NCBI GenBank assembly: GCA_964036155.1
Contig: OZ038423.1
Location: forward strand, 64,433,249 to 64,497,248
Reading direction: 5' to 3'
DNA length: 64,000 bases
DNA from: Diploscapter coronatus
Taxonomy: Eukaryota > Nematoda > Chromadorea > Rhabditida > Rhabditidae
In this document: in pieces, positions 34,401 to 46,783 of the stretch
Layout: each line of letters opens with the position of its first letter
How positions within the stretch are numbered: position 1 is the first letter of the stretch
Translations under genes and position numbers: made by a program
The notes under the pieces: generated by a model
Database searches by the model: none
Told to the model about the DNA's origin: nothing
Seen by the model: only the letters and a program-made list of their open reading frames with translations

Positions 34401-37400
34401 TAACGGCGAAAGACTTGGTCCGAACACTAAACGAGTTGTATAGCAAATTCGACAGAGATGCTCAGGTAACAAGTATTCATGAAAAGAAAGAAAATAAGAT
34501 TTTTCAGCGATTACAATGTATGCGAATAAAATTTCTCGGGGATTGTTATTATTGCGTTAGTGGGATGCCAGTGAATCGTCCCAATCACGCTGATATGTGC
34601 GTTGTTTTGGGACTGCAGATGATCAACACTATCAAGTCATTGAATGAAATTGAGCCGAAAGAAAGAGTCTGATTTCAGACAGATCAGATTAGCTACCGGC
34701 GTAGACGTGAATATGCGAATAGGAGTTCATACGGGCAACGTGCTGTGTGGAATTATGGGTCTTCGAAAGTGGCAGGTTAGGGCAAATTCGATAAAAATGC
34801 TATCTGATGATAAAATACTTAGTTCGACATATGGAGCGATGACGTGACTCTTGCTAATCGAATGGAATCTGCAGGAGTTCCAGGGGCAGTGCATATCACG
34901 AAAACAACTCGAGATATGCTATTAGGAGACTATTGTATCGTCGAAGCCAAGTCTGAGCAGAGCAATATTTAAAGATTTACATCTGCTGATTTTAGTACTG
35001 AAGATCCGCAAATTCTTGCTCATGGCGAACAAACGTATCATATATTGCCAGACAAAACATCGGTCATCGAAAGAACTGCATCGATCTACAGAAACCGGTA
35101 CGTCTTTGAGATTTTGCTCGAAAGAAATTAAAAGCTTTAAAAGAATGCCAAAAATGTGTTCATTCTAAACATCAATGTGAAACTTCTACGCCAGTATATT
35201 TGAAAATTTTAGTGTGGACGTTAATTATGGCTCAACCAATCCATAACAAATCGATTGATATTTTGCATCAAATCGTGTTTCATACAATTAGAGCCCGTAA
35301 TCACCTTTGCAGGAATGAACGTTTTCGGCTAGTTTCGGTGAAAAAGTTGGGTGATGGTGTTAATGTCCGATTTCGGAAAAAAAAAACTGAAAAGAAAGAT
35401 ATCTCGAGATTCACATTTCTCGCATTCTCTTGTGATAATATCCAAAAATTATGTGAAAGTTTTGATTTCTTTTAAGAGTGAATGTCAGTAAGGACCAAAG
35501 TCGGTGTTTCCGGGGGTCCGTCGATTTGGCTGATTTTCACATATATTGTTCAGTTTTTCACGCTGATTCTTATGGTGTGGTTTGTTTTTCATAAAAATCA
35601 TCGTATGCAGGATTACGGTAGTTGGAAATTTTGACAGATCTGACCTCGGGAAAAAATTCATAACTTTCTTATCTCTGAACCAAATCGAACGGGGTTTTCA
35701 GCATTGGATAGCCCACGAAAAACTCTACAAATAATGTAACTACGACCATCTGCTACGGTCAACAATTTCCTGCCAAAAAATTAATTTCCGAAAATGCGAC
35801 CCTGGCCGACTGCAGTTTTTCGATTTTTTCCCCAAATTAGAGTTTCGTCCCCAAGCTGGAAAAGAACTTATTTTGTAGAGAATTAAATTCTGCATTTGAA
35901 TATATAAAAATCTTCAAAAAAAAGGGTAGTCGAAACCACGAAAAATACGTAAAACCAGTAAATTCCTATATAGAATGTCAAACTTTGGCCCCCCGTAACT
36001 TTCTTATTTATGAAGTAAATCGAATAGAGTTTTTTGCATTAGATAGCCCATGAAAAATACTTCATTTTATCTAACTATCACAATTTTTGAAAATCGATAA
36101 TTTGGTGGGAAAATTTGAAAACTCTAAAAAAAGTTCAAAAATGTGATCCTGACTTGTCGCAGTTTTTCGATTTTTTCCCCAAATTAGAGTTTCGTCCCCA
36201 AGCTGGAAATTGGCTTATTTTGTAGAAAATTAAATTCTCCATCTGAATATGTAAAAAATTTTGAAAAAAAGGGTCGTCGAAACTACGAAAAATGCGTCCG
36301 AATGCGTAAAATCAGGATGATTATTTCGTAGTGTTAACTTTGACTCATCATAACTTTCTTATTTTCCAGCCAAATTGAATGATTCTTTTTTATTCTGTAG
36401 ATCTTGTCGGGGAGAATAATGTGAAAATAAAAAGAAAATTTTTAGAAATTAATTTTGGCGGAAAAAGTTATCCGAAGTTACCCTATATACCCGTACTGTG
36501 TTTACAGATTTTATGTGAGTTAATTTCGGAATTTCTCATAGAATCTTGTAGAGCTCTTCAAGCTGATCAACTTTTGTTCCAGAACTTATTCTAGGAAGTG
36601 CACACACAGGGAGATATGAATTTTTGAAATTTACTGTCAAAACGGCACTTTGCAATAATTAGCCATCACACTTCAAAAAATTCTGGAGCTCATACGAATG
36701 TGAATCCGAGGTCAGTCTTGGAACAAAAGTTGTTCACCATGTCCATCTACACAACATACTAGAAGGACGAATTTTTCCCAACGTAATTTAGGCGTAAACA
36801 CAGTACGTGTATATAGGGTAACTTCGAGTAATTTTTTCCCGCCAAAATTAATTTCTAAAAATGTTATTTTTATTTTTGCCATATTCTCCTCGATAAGATC
36901 TACAAAATAAAAAAATAATCATTCAACTTGGTTCAGAAATAAGAAAGTTGTGGGGGGTCAAAGCTAATGCTATGCAATAATCACCCTGGTTTTACACGTT
37001 CGGACGCATTTTTCGTGGTTTCGACTACCCTCTTTTTTGAAAATTTGTACATATTCAAATGCAGAATTTAATTCTCTACAAAATAAGCCAATTTCCAGCT
37101 TGGGGACGAAACTCTAATTTGGGTAAAAAATCGAAAAACTGCAGTCGGCCAGGGTCGCATTTTCGGAAATTAATTTTTTGGCAGGAAATTGTTGACCGTA
37201 GCAGGTGGTCGTAGTTAAATTATTTGTAGAGTTTTTCGTGGACTATTCAATGCTGAAAACCCCGTTCGATTCGGCTCAGAAATAAGAAAGTTATGAATTT
37301 TTTCCCGAGGTCGGATCTGTCAAAACTTCAAACTACCGTAATCCTGCATACGATCATTTTTATGAAAAACGAATAGCACTACGAAAATCAGCGTAAAAAA

Positions 37401-40400
37401 CTGAACGATATATGTGAAAATCAGCCAAATCGACGGACCCCTGGAAACACCCCTTTGCTAAGACTTTGATTTTTCTTGACATTTACTCTTAATTTGTGAA
37501 TTCATTATTCTATTTTACCTTTTCCTTTCAATTATCAAAAGAGCGATAATTGACTGAAACAGATTTTAACGCAAAAATTCATCTTCAGGAGAACGATAGA
37601 ATTGTGCAGTGAAGAAAATCCAAACAGATTGATGGCTGGGCCTGGAGCGTCGACAAGAATGAGCATGAAAGCAAAGGTATGGAATTGTTTACAACAAATT
37701 AAAAAAATGATCATTCAGGTATCAAAGATGGTCGAATTTTGGGGTGCTGAAACGCCGTTTGCCAACTTCAATAGAAAGAAGTCTACGTCTACAGCTTCTC
37801 ACGATGCAGTTGTCTCTGTTAGATGAAACTGATAATTTTACTCGCTCAACAATAATTTCAGGAAGAGTCCACACCAGCTCGTCGACCAAATTACAGCAAC
37901 ACGATTCAATCGATGACTCTCATCGAAAATAATCTTACTAATTTTTCGTTCAACAAGTAAAAACGAAATTTTCGCAATTTATGATACAATTTCGATATTC
38001 CAGCATAAACAATATGTTCAACTGCAAGTATCCACGAATTCAAGCATCTCCATATTTGCTCTGGCCATTCAGGTAGAATTGAGTATTCTACCATAAGAGC
38101 TAATTAGACATTTTCTAGCACTGATGCAATCATGTGCACAATGTCTGATTGCCTTTTCCTGTTATTTCTATCTATTCCTACAATTTTGGCAAATCTTCTC
38201 ATAACTGGACTCTACTGCCCGTAAGTCAAAATTCACTACGATTCAGCTAAAAATTCGCACTTTCCAGTGTCGACATTCTCATTTCCGTAGGAATCGAGCA
38301 GATCTTCATAGTTCTTTGTCTGTTTGTGATTCTAGTTCTGGAGCGAGTCATGCCAAATCTGGGCAATTGGATGACCATTCTGGCATTCTGCGTTTCAACC
38401 TTCGTTCCAATAGGACCTCATGTAAGAAAGTAACTTTGGCTAATCGGAAAACTCGCTGGCAACTATCATATAACGAGATGGCGGGATAAAGAGGCCTACC
38501 TTGCTTCACGCTATTCCGACTCACTTTCACCCTCTTCCCTATCTTTAAATACGGGTCTCGTCATTTAGTAAATGTCAAATTCATTCAATGGGGACGAGAT
38601 TTCTAAAAGAAGACGCAATTAAACTTACCAAAATGCCCAGAAATATATTTTCAGATAATCATCGCCAAATCGGATACAACCCCACCATTTCCATCAATTG
38701 TATTCCTACCAGGTAAACTTCGATTTCTCGACTCGTACCAAACTTCTTTAGGGTGCATTTCGCATATCACTTGTGTCTTTCTTCTGTATCGCCTTCCATA
38801 TTCTCACCGCTGCCTTCTCCTAGCCTATGATTATTTCGTATTTGAAATTCTACTAGCCGTAGTGCCGGTTTATGCAGCTGCACCTTCAGTTTACTATCTT
38901 AGGTAATGTTTTTATTGTCTATTCTGAATGAAATGCGTCTTTATTGTGATCTGAAAAATTTCATGTAGAAATTATTTAACAGAACTCTTGTCTAGATTTT
39001 TCCTCAATCTTTTATGTAACGATTAGCCTATTTTTAGAATTAAAAGAACATCAATTCATTCACAACAAACAGTTCGTTTTTCTCATTATTTCAATTCAGC
39101 TATCATTTAACAATGGTTTCCATTAGTCTCACGCTGCTACTAATTCTCCTACTCTTCATCGATTGGATAGTAAGCCGATAACTTATGAATTAGAGAAAAA
39201 TAATGCGTTTTTAGACGAACTACGAACGCAAAGCTGAAAGTGCCTGTCATGTGTCGTTTCAAAACGAAGAGAAGGACGTCGAAACTATGCAGGCAAGAAT
39301 TGTCTAACTAATAATTAATTTACCAGAATTTTTAGGACATAAACAAATTGCTTATTGAAAATATTCTGCCCTCTTCAGTAGCGGCTAAATTCTTATCTCC
39401 TGACAGAGCAGTCGACGTAAGAAATTTCAGACGATTCAAAATTTATCAGGCATTTTTAAGGAATTGTACGCTCGTCAGCACGAACAAGTGTGCGTCATGT
39501 TTGCTTCGATTCCAAATTTCAAGGATTTCTGGGGCCAATGGGATACAAGCCGAAAATTAGAATGTCTGCGACTTCTCAATGAGATAATCTGCGAATTCGA
39601 TAAGGTTCGATAGCACCTGAATACAAGCTTTCTGAGGGGAAATTTAGCTGTTATCGAAGCCTAAATTTTCAAGCATCGAGAAGATCAAAACAGTTGCCAG
39701 CACATACATGGCCGCTTCTGGATTAAATGAGAGCGACATAGACGATTGTGTTAGTAAAAATTATATGAAATAGAAGAACTTTGATAATGTTAGGAATACA
39801 TTGACGATTACAATAAGAACAGCATCACGATGAGCAATCGAGCAGCTAATGTCGTAAGTCGAAATATCGAAAGTTTGGATTAGTTGAGTACTGAGCCACG
39901 AAGTAATGTGGAGGACTTTGTAGTTATTTAGAAGTGAAGACGAGTTGAGCACGAAAACGTTTATTGATTGACAATTTGGGGGTATTTATAGGCTTGGGCT
40001 TAGATTTGGTAGTGAGATTTATAAGGGATGAGGTCATAATGGTAATATTACAAGTTACACATATTTCATTTCCTAACTGGATTAATTCAGCGTTGCGACC
40101 AGAGGTGCAGTTTTGACTTAAAAATTTTCGAGGTTGAAATCCCATCTAAAAAATTCAAAGCCGAAGTCAAATTTTTCGCCTAGAAATGATCATTTTACTC
40201 CAAAATGACTGGGAAAATGACGCTTGCAACTAAAAGTTTTGTAGAAAAATAATAACTCCTAATAGTTAGTTTACTCCCCGAAAATGAAAAATATTCGAAA
40301 CTTTAACCCATTTTCTCACTCGAAACCGAAGTTAGCGCACACACCTGGTTACGATCTAACGAAATAGTGAAAACGTGCAGATGAGAAATTTTCTATCCTC

Positions 40401-41228
40401 TCCAAGCTCTACATTGTAATTCGTCAGGTCAAGAAGTCGAGCCAAATCCAACTAGTCCAAAATTTCAACGTTTTATGACAATCTAATATAGTGACGGCCA
40501 AAAGTTTTGAACAATTATTATGTCTACGATTGTAGCTTTATAGGTCCAATTATCGTGAATCAAATTTATTCAAATTGTTCCACTTTAGTTTGACCTACTA
40601 GATTGAAATCATAATCATAATTGTTCCTAACTTTTGACCGCTACTGCAAATTTTTGTAGGCATTTCGCAATGCATCTGTCCTCATCGAATTCGCGCTCGC
40701 AATGTCGCAAATTCTCGATCAACTCAATCGAGACTCATTTCAGAATTTTGAATTGCGGATAGGTAATGATAACGAAATACTTGCATTCAAAGAAGAAAAT
40801 ACAGGAATGAGTGTCGGTCCTTTGGTAGCCGGAGTAATTGGAGCGCAGAAGCCCCAATACGATATCTGGGGAAACACGGTCAATCTGGCTAGCAGAATGG
40901 ATACACATGGAGAGCCGCGAAAAATACACGTCATATTAATCTTTATTTGTCAAAAACTAATCAGCGAAATGTTTAGGTGACGACAGATATGGGAAGAATT
41001 TTGATGCAAGGGGGATATCGGTTGCAGAGTCGAGGCAAGATCAAAGTCAAAGGAGTCAAAGTCAGTGATTTGAGATATTCGATAGTTTTGATAAATCACT
41101 ACGTAAATGAATTATTTTTTCCCTGCCAATCATAACTCATCTGATTATTTCAGGAACCAATGGAAACATTTCTGTTGGAAATTGATTCCAAACGCAACTC
41201 ATCGGTATCAGGCGACCATCATAATTGA
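31404..41228 (+). CDS. Transmembrane adenylate cyclase (12-TM, class III)
   Basis: Thirty-two exons, all phases compatible, 1075 aa: 31404-31568, 31782-31838, 32564-32656, 32707-32808, 32855-32918, 32967-33103, 33347-33496, 33793-33837, 33894-34003, 34354-34465, 34508-34635, 34679-34775, 34823-34950, 34996-35097, 37589-37676, 37719-37817, 37862-37956, 38004-38072, 38119-38220, 38268-38421, 38655-38712, 38752-38902, 39100-39169, 39215-39292, 39336-39416, 39461-39604, 39648-39749, 39794-39853, 40660-40762, 40805-40929, 40977-41060, 41154-41228. It makes cAMP from ATP at the plasma membrane, normally under G-protein control. Hydrophobic segments occur in residues 35-230 and 625-795. C1 (about 308-470) has metal-binding FADIVNFT and [11 protein letters not shown]2 (about 860-1065) has [13 protein letters not shown] and [14 protein letters not shown]. 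The start could also be the in-frame ATGs at 31368 or 31386. Intron 39293-39335 is GC-AG. AATAAA lies at 41386-41391. Confidence 0.93.
34034..34334. mobile_element. Short foldback element, family 3, copy a (0.3 kb)
   Basis: The ends are inverted: TTAAGAGTGAATGTCAG and its near-exact complement at the right end, continuing into cggtataaaca and tgtttataccg. TTAA is at both borders, either a TTAA target duplication or part of the repeat. It lies in cyclase intron 9 and shares ends with the 2-kb element at 35472-37492. Confidence 0.8.
35472..37492. mobile_element. 2-kb foldback element, family 3, copy b
   Basis: It begins TTAAGAGTGAATGTCAGTAA and ends with the inverted counterpart. The complementarity runs through almost the whole element: the left arm 35472 to about 36520 pairs with the right arm about 36790-37492, with a central spacer of roughly 270 nt. 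The left arm is longer because it holds a direct duplication of about 347 nt (second unit starting near 36159, first near 35812). No transposase-like frame is visible. It fills most of cyclase intron 14 (35098-37588). Confidence 0.85.
40098..40352. mobile_element. Hairpin repeat, family 7, copy b
   Basis: The left end ccagaggtgcagttttgact and the complement of the right end (ccaggtgtgtgcgctaactt) are imperfect inverted repeats. The internal tcaaagccgaagtcaaattt matches the element at 12233-12345. It lies in cyclase intron 28. Confidence 0.4.
40489..40647. mobile_element. Mariner-like hairpin MITE, family 2, copy b
   Basis: The left end tagtgacggccaaaagtttt and the complement of the right end (cagtagcggtcaaaagttag) form inverted repeats, continued by acaattattatg and cataattgttc. 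It lies in cyclase intron 28, 12 nt before an exon, and shares end sequences with 24934-25150. Confidence 0.65.
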
Positions 41229-41449
41229 CCGCTTTATCCAAAATTATGGAGATTCCGTTATTTTCTTTGTTCAGAGATCTCAGTGCACTTCACCAATCAA
41301 TTCTTACGAGTTCAAATTCATTCGCTTGTCGAATTATTCTTGCCAAATTCAGTTGTATTGTTTCATGATTATGTTGAAATACTATAATAAATTTAAAATA
41401 TGTATGTTTTCGAAAAATGCTAGATATTGTCATCTTGGATAAGGATAAG

Positions 41450-41624
41450 ACGCCGTCCCTCTAATTATCGAAACAGCCCGGACCAAAATTTCAGAAAGAC
41501 CCCAAGTCGGGGTTTTTAGTAATTTATAACTATATTCGACATGAAAAACATGGTTCTGGGATCTTTCTGAAATTTTTGGTCCGATCTCTTCTTTGCTATC
41601 TCTCAAAATTAGCGGGACAACATC
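41450..41624. mobile_element. Hairpin MITE, family 4
   Basis: The inverted cores ggaccaaaatttcagaaaga and tctttctgaaatttttggtc are bracketed by weaker outer repeats (cgtccctctaatta and taattttga/gcgggac type). It sits just beyond the cyclase polyadenylation signal; no frame. Confidence 0.65.
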
Positions 41625-42216
41625 ATAAAAAGCATTAGTTTATGCAAATAGGATTTTCAATTTTTTTTTTTTAAATCTGATTTCAAGATGTCGAAACTTC
41701 AAACGGTTTTTTTTAGATAAATAGGTATCTTGTAAATATATACAATATTGAGGTTTTTCAATAAAAATTCTAGATTATGAAATACTTTGTAGAGCTTGAT
41801 CATTTTTCAAAAGACGAATCTTATGAATATCAAACTCTATAATAGTTAATTAATTTTTTTACCTAAATTCAATACTTTGGCATGAAAAATAAATTGTGAG
41901 TAATTAAAATTAGAGTCTGCTAAGGCCAGTTTCATCATTCGACACTCTCTCGCCCTTCCGTTTCTTTCTTTCTTTGTGTATTTTATGCCCTGTCATTTTT
42001 GCCGATCTGTTATTTCAATTTCTGCGGTCAGTGTCTAGCTTGTCGATTTTCTTATGTTTTCACCTTTAAACCTATGATTTTGAAAATACGATTTAATAAC
42101 TTTTCATCCAACCAATCAATATTTTGATTAAAACTTTACTTTATTTCAATAGTATTTCGCATATTTTTAATAGGGATTTAACAATTTTCCACTTTAGAAT
42201 TTGCTATTCCTTTTCA
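41625..42216. other. Spacer between the cyclase and CPQ genes
   Basis: About 590 nt of AT-rich DNA with no gene seen. With the MITE it separates two same-strand genes by 988 nt, longer than typical nematode operon spacing. Confidence 0.4.
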
Positions 42217-45007
42217 ATGACGATAATGAAACTGCACGTATTGTTCATTATTCTGCACGCGTATGTCCATTTTACACTGGCCACTCGAAATGTGAGTGTC
42301 TTCTTTCTCTCTCCATGATGCGTTTCAGTTAACTTCGTGAATTTTAGTTTTCGAATGAAACGAAGATCATTTTTGATTACTTGACAGTCGAGAATAAGGG
42401 AAGAGGTTTGGAATGGTTGGAGAAATTATGCGACGATTTTGGCTCGAGACATTCGGGATCAGTAGCTTTAGAGGTAAAAAATGTAAAAATAAAAAAATAG
42501 CATTGATTAGAGAGCGATTGATTGGATCGTCGAATCGTCACGGGACAAATCGATCACAATTCACACCGAGCCTGTGCCCGGAATTCCCAATTTTATCCGA
42601 AAGAAAGACGAAGCCTGGGTCACAAGTGCATATTTTATTTTTGATGGGTAATTCATGGTGTTTGTTTAGAGCCCCGTATCCATCAATTAAACGTTCTAGC
42701 TATTGATGAAAGTTTCCCAGCTAAAATTGAGGCAGAAGCTATAGTTTTGCGAGATTTCGATGATTTGAAAGTAAGTTCGTTTTTTAACCACTATGATATT
42801 TTTCAATCGATAGACGGCTAATGTTAGTGGAAAGATAGTTGTAATGAATATGATATACAAAGGATATCCGAATACAGTCAGCTATAGGTGAATTATCTAC
42901 GCTTCATAACAGATGGATAAGAATCATTTAGAACTGCAGCTGACAAAATTTCAGAGAAAGGAGGAATTGGTTACCTTGTTTCGTCTGTCACTCCAAAATC
43001 AATTTACAGCCCACATACAGGATTCGGTGCAAGAGGTAAACTATCATTCACTTTAACATTTAAAATAACAAATCTGAAAAAATTACAAGGAGAACTTATC
43101 TAGTGGTATACCTCTTTTTGGCTATTTCTCATCTATAGAGGTTTCCCAATGATCTGCACATGATTCTGAAGTTAGGAAAGTGCAAACTTGATCTTTCTGA
43201 CCTTGGATATCCGAAACTGTGCTATCACGAAGAAATAGCATGCATGAATAAAAAATTCAGTGGCCATATTTTTATATGATTTGGAAAGATAGTACTTAAA
43301 TATGCCTTTATAGGTCGAATAAAATACGAATTATGGCACAATCTAGCTCGAGCTTGTGAGCAAAAATACCACAGCGGAGAAATTCTAAACTTCTCATACT
43401 AATTTTTCCGTTATCGCATATCATTTTTTCGCTACATCAAACAGCTCTCTGGATATCCAAGGCCGGGAATCACACATATGAACTTCTCTACTTCAGAAGC
43501 GTGATCAGGGATTGGGAGACCCCCATTGGTGAAAAATAGCCAAAAAGCGATATGATATTATTTATGTAAGTTCTCCTTATCAGAGGAGCAACTATAATTT
43601 TAGGCGTAAAAATTCCTGTAGCTTCGATCCCAACAGAAGAAGCACAAATGCTAGGCAGATGGGCGAAACGAGGAAAGAAGATTACAATAAAATTGAATTT
43701 TGAATCGAGGAAGAACGGGACAGTCATCAGCAGAAATACTATCCTGGAATTGAAAGGTACGATAAATATGATTTGCCAAAAAACGATTGGATTTTAAGGA
43801 ACTACAAAACCAGACGAAATAGTGCTAATCGGGGGCCATTCTGATTCGTGGGATGTTGGTCTGGGAGCGATCGATAATGGGGGAGGGGTGGCTGCAGTTA
43901 GAAGCGCAATAATTTCATTGGCAGAGCTAGCAAGAAAATATCCGAGTATGGCGCCAAAGAGGTCGGAATAAATTTGCGTACATTATGGAAAGAAAATCTG
44001 AAAAAAATCGCAAAGTATGCGTAAGATAATAGAGCAGGAAAAGTTTTAAACCGTACGATAAGTTAAAAATATATTTATCTACAACCAACTTTTCACTACG
44101 ATAGAAGAAAAGTTAGGAATTTGATAGCTTTTTCATTTTTAGAACAATTCGTGCAGTATTTTGGACAGCAGAGGAGCAAGGCTATTTTGGATCGGATCAA
44201 TATTTCAAGGATCACAAAGATGAAAAGATAGTGTTCGCTGGCGAGACTGATATTGGTGCTTTCAAACCGAAAAGCTACAATGCTATTCTCCAATACACCG
44301 GGAATAAAGTGGGAAGGTAGGATAAATCGTTATTATAGTTGATAGGGAAATAGGAATTTGCAGAAGCATTTTGGATTTAGCTACAAGAAATTTGAATGCA
44401 GTAGGAATACCGCTGAGTATATCAGATTCAAAGATTGGAGTATGACTTCTTTTAATACTTCGACAAGTTAAGGAAATTTTAGGGCGATGTTCAGTTGTTT
44501 TCTAAGCATGGAGTGCCTTGTGCATATTATATATCGGACCAAAGTAAGCCAAACTTATCGAGCATAATAGATATCGACAAAAATTAGTAGAAGTGAAAAT
44601 TTCGCGCAGCGTCTAAACAATTAATATTTGAGCTGAATGGGTAATTTGCGGTATTTTGAATCAGATTTGAGTGAAGCAATGAAAGCAAAGCGCTACAATT
44701 TACTGCCACCAGACACAAAAATGCGGAAGTGAGTTCGCAAAAATAAAACGTGATTTTATATGCAGAAAAATAAACTTATCGCTTTGAAAAGAAAAATAAA
44801 TAAATTCATAAATGAGCGTACCGTTTTGCAGCTAACGAGCGTTATTTCCCATTGCACCACACGCGAGGCGACTATCCGTCTGCCTTCACGCCAGAGGACA
44901 TCGACGTTGTGGCTGCCATCTATGCTGCTGCTGCCTTCCACTACGCACAGACTGATCATAAATTTGAAGAACTCATTGATGACACGGTGACAGATCATAG
45001 TTCGTGA
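42217..45007 (+). CDS. CPQ: Secreted M28 peptidase, carboxypeptidase Q / PGCP family
   Basis: Twelve exons: 42217-42291, 42348-42473, 42511-42625, 42670-42770, 42814-42887, 42932-43035, 43604-43756, 43799-43961, 44143-44316, 44364-44439, 44483-44543, 44832-45007; 465 aa against 472 in human CPQ. The family hydrolyses dipeptides with unsubstituted termini in lysosomes or outside the cell, using two zinc ions. Residues 1-22 are a signal peptide. Hallmarks: DDFGSRHSGSVALE, SYRTAADKIS, SIYSPHTGFG, the zinc ligands GGHSDSWDVGLGAIDNGGG (His and Asp, then Asp), catalytic FWTAEEQGYFGS, ETDIGAF, and YFPLHHTRGD near the C-terminus for the last His. All ligand positions are present. Intron 6 holds a 0.5-kb MITE. 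A small open exon-like block near 44665-44729 between the last two exons is left out because including it breaks the frame. AATAAA lies at 45025-45030. Confidence 0.92.
43087..43578. mobile_element. 0.5-kb MITE, family 5, with long inverted ends
   Basis: The ends aaggagaacttatctagtgg and its inverted counterpart (ending gtaagttctcctt) form inverted repeats about 85 nt long, including tttttggctatttctca and tgaaaaatagccaaaaa. An inner pair ttggatatcc is also inverted. No coding frame. It fills CPQ intron 6. Confidence 0.8.
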
Positions 45008-45030
45008 GGAAACCTGTACATGATAATAAA

Positions 45031-45366
45031 GATAGTCTTTAACTCATTCATCAAATTGAAATACTTGTTCTAGAGAGTAACCAGAAGTGACTATTTTTGA
45101 GTTTTATAAATGCCAAAATTTATTCAATCCAAGTTTAAGGAAAACTTTTGAAATTTTACAAGAAACTGATCGCAATATTGATAAGATTCACTAAAAAGTA
45201 GAGAATGATAAAATTTGTAAATCACCAGATATGGATGTGGCAAAGAAATTAACATGCTTGACTAACTGATAATGATGAAAAAGTGAATGTAAATGGGGAA
45301 TGGGGAACGATGAAAGGGTGATAATGAAAATGAGACCAGAGAAGTGAAGGGGACACTCCTGACGAG
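45031..45366. other. Convergent 3' intergenic region
   Basis: 3' ends of CPQ (plus) and the acidic GPI protein (minus). AATAAA on the minus strand at 45119-45124 is 243 nt past the latter's stop. Nothing else seen. Confidence 0.45.
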
Positions 45367-46782
45367 CTAGATGAATTGGAACAGGACCGAGGCGGAGAAG
45401 AGGGCAGTGACGAGAGTGCAGCTGTGAGGCAGCAGCTGCGAGGAAGCGTCATCATCCTCATCGTACCTAAAAACTTCGAATTTGGGAAATTTCAAATAGC
45501 GCAACTTTTGATTTTGTCATTTCATGTAAATGAAAAATGAAATTCAATTTCCGTTTATCTTGAAACACACTCGTTAAAGCCTCGACTCTTTGGTATCATT
45601 AAGAAATTTAGCATTTTATAACCCAGAAAATGCGACCGATTGCAACAATTTTTAAGAAATTCAAGACCAACCATTCGTCGTCTTCGTCTTCGTCCTCATC
45701 CTCGTCGTCCTCATCCTCATCCTCATCCTCGTCATCTTCGTCATCTTCATCTTCGAATCTGCGACGCGACTTCGGACGACGGTTCTGAGAAATGTCATTT
45801 TGAAAATAGGGGTCTTGTATTTTAGGGTGTTCTAGCTTTAGAACACGTCTGCGATGGAAAAGAATATCATATCAGATTCGTGCTCAGCGCCCTCGATTAC
45901 CCCCTATATACGATACGTGCTATATAATCTAAGTCGCTAGTAGCCATATGTTTGGAATGTTGTCGTATTTGTCAACGGATCTTTTTAATATTCCTCTGCA
46001 TTCCCCTAGCCCTTCCATCCGTTCAAATATAAAGGCTAATATTTCAAAAATAGTGAATTTCTCATAGCTCACTGACCTTCTTGGCCTTGCCTTTGTTCTT
46101 GTTCCTCTTTCTGGGTCTGTCCTCTTCATCGTCGTCGTCGAAGTCCTCATCTTCGTCCTCTTCAATCTTCTTCGGCTTCCTCCTCAGTGCCTTTGCCTTT
46201 TGTTCCTTCCTTTCGCTCTCGCGACGATTCGCTTCTAGCACTCGCATCAGAGCTTCGTCTTCGTCTTCTGGAATTCATTTTACTGCCATTTGATTAAGAA
46301 AATGTCGATCATCTAACTCCCTCCAAAAACAAGTAACTTTATCGAAAAGTTCAAAATAAAAAGGCTATTTAGCCGAGAATCAAAACTAGTCCAAAATATG
46401 CGGAAAAGACATTTTTCAAAGGAACGATAAATTCCCAGTCATTCCTGTCGCATCTGTGCTGTAAAAAGGAAGTAGTAGGACATTTCAACTTTGAAGGAAA
46501 TCACACTTTTCTACTCGATTAATAAGCAAGATTTTTCCGAGTTCCGCCTCCCCACTAACCTTCCTCTTCAGCGATGGATTCAATGACTTCCGTGCTCGTC
46601 TCCGACGAGTCCGAAGTGTCCGGCAAGTCAGTCGTAGCGCCGAGCAGCCTGCGCAAAGTGCGGTCGCCAATCGGAACGAGAACTCGATTGCCTGCCGAGG
46701 CAGATACGGGCAGACTGTTCACCAAGCAGGACGCGGCCAGCAGAGCAAGGAGGGTGATTGAGAGTGCACCGAGAGGTGGCAT
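45367..46782 (-). CDS. Acidic low-complexity, probably GPI-anchored surface protein
   Basis: Four exons in phase: 46560-46782, 46077-46267, 45672-45784, 45367-45466; 208 aa. The start ATG lies one base after the acceptor-like TTTGCAG, as if trans-spliced. Residues 1-23 are a signal peptide (ALSITLLALLAASCLV). The middle alternates basic runs (RRKPKK, RPRKRNKNKGK, RRPKSRRR) with long Asp/Glu runs, including an almost pure D/E stretch of about 30 residues before EWYDEDDDASS. The protein ends in a short hydrophobic tail with no charged residue after it (TALFSASVLFQFI), the layout of a GPI-attachment signal. No catalytic domain is visible. The charge pattern mimics nuclear acidic proteins, but the signal peptide and tail argue for the cell surface. 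Calcium or mineral binding is a guess only. Confidence 0.75.
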
Positions 46783-46783
46783 T

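Noticed and set aside
41107..41442. 111-aa plus-strand frame
   Set aside because: It overlaps the last cyclase exon in another frame and the cyclase 3' UTR.
44665..44729. Possible extra CPQ exon (LSEAMKAKRYNLLPPDTKM)
   Set aside because: It has an acceptor and a donor, but using it shifts the last exon out of frame. Direct joining 44543 to 44832 restores the conserved YFPLHHTRGD block.
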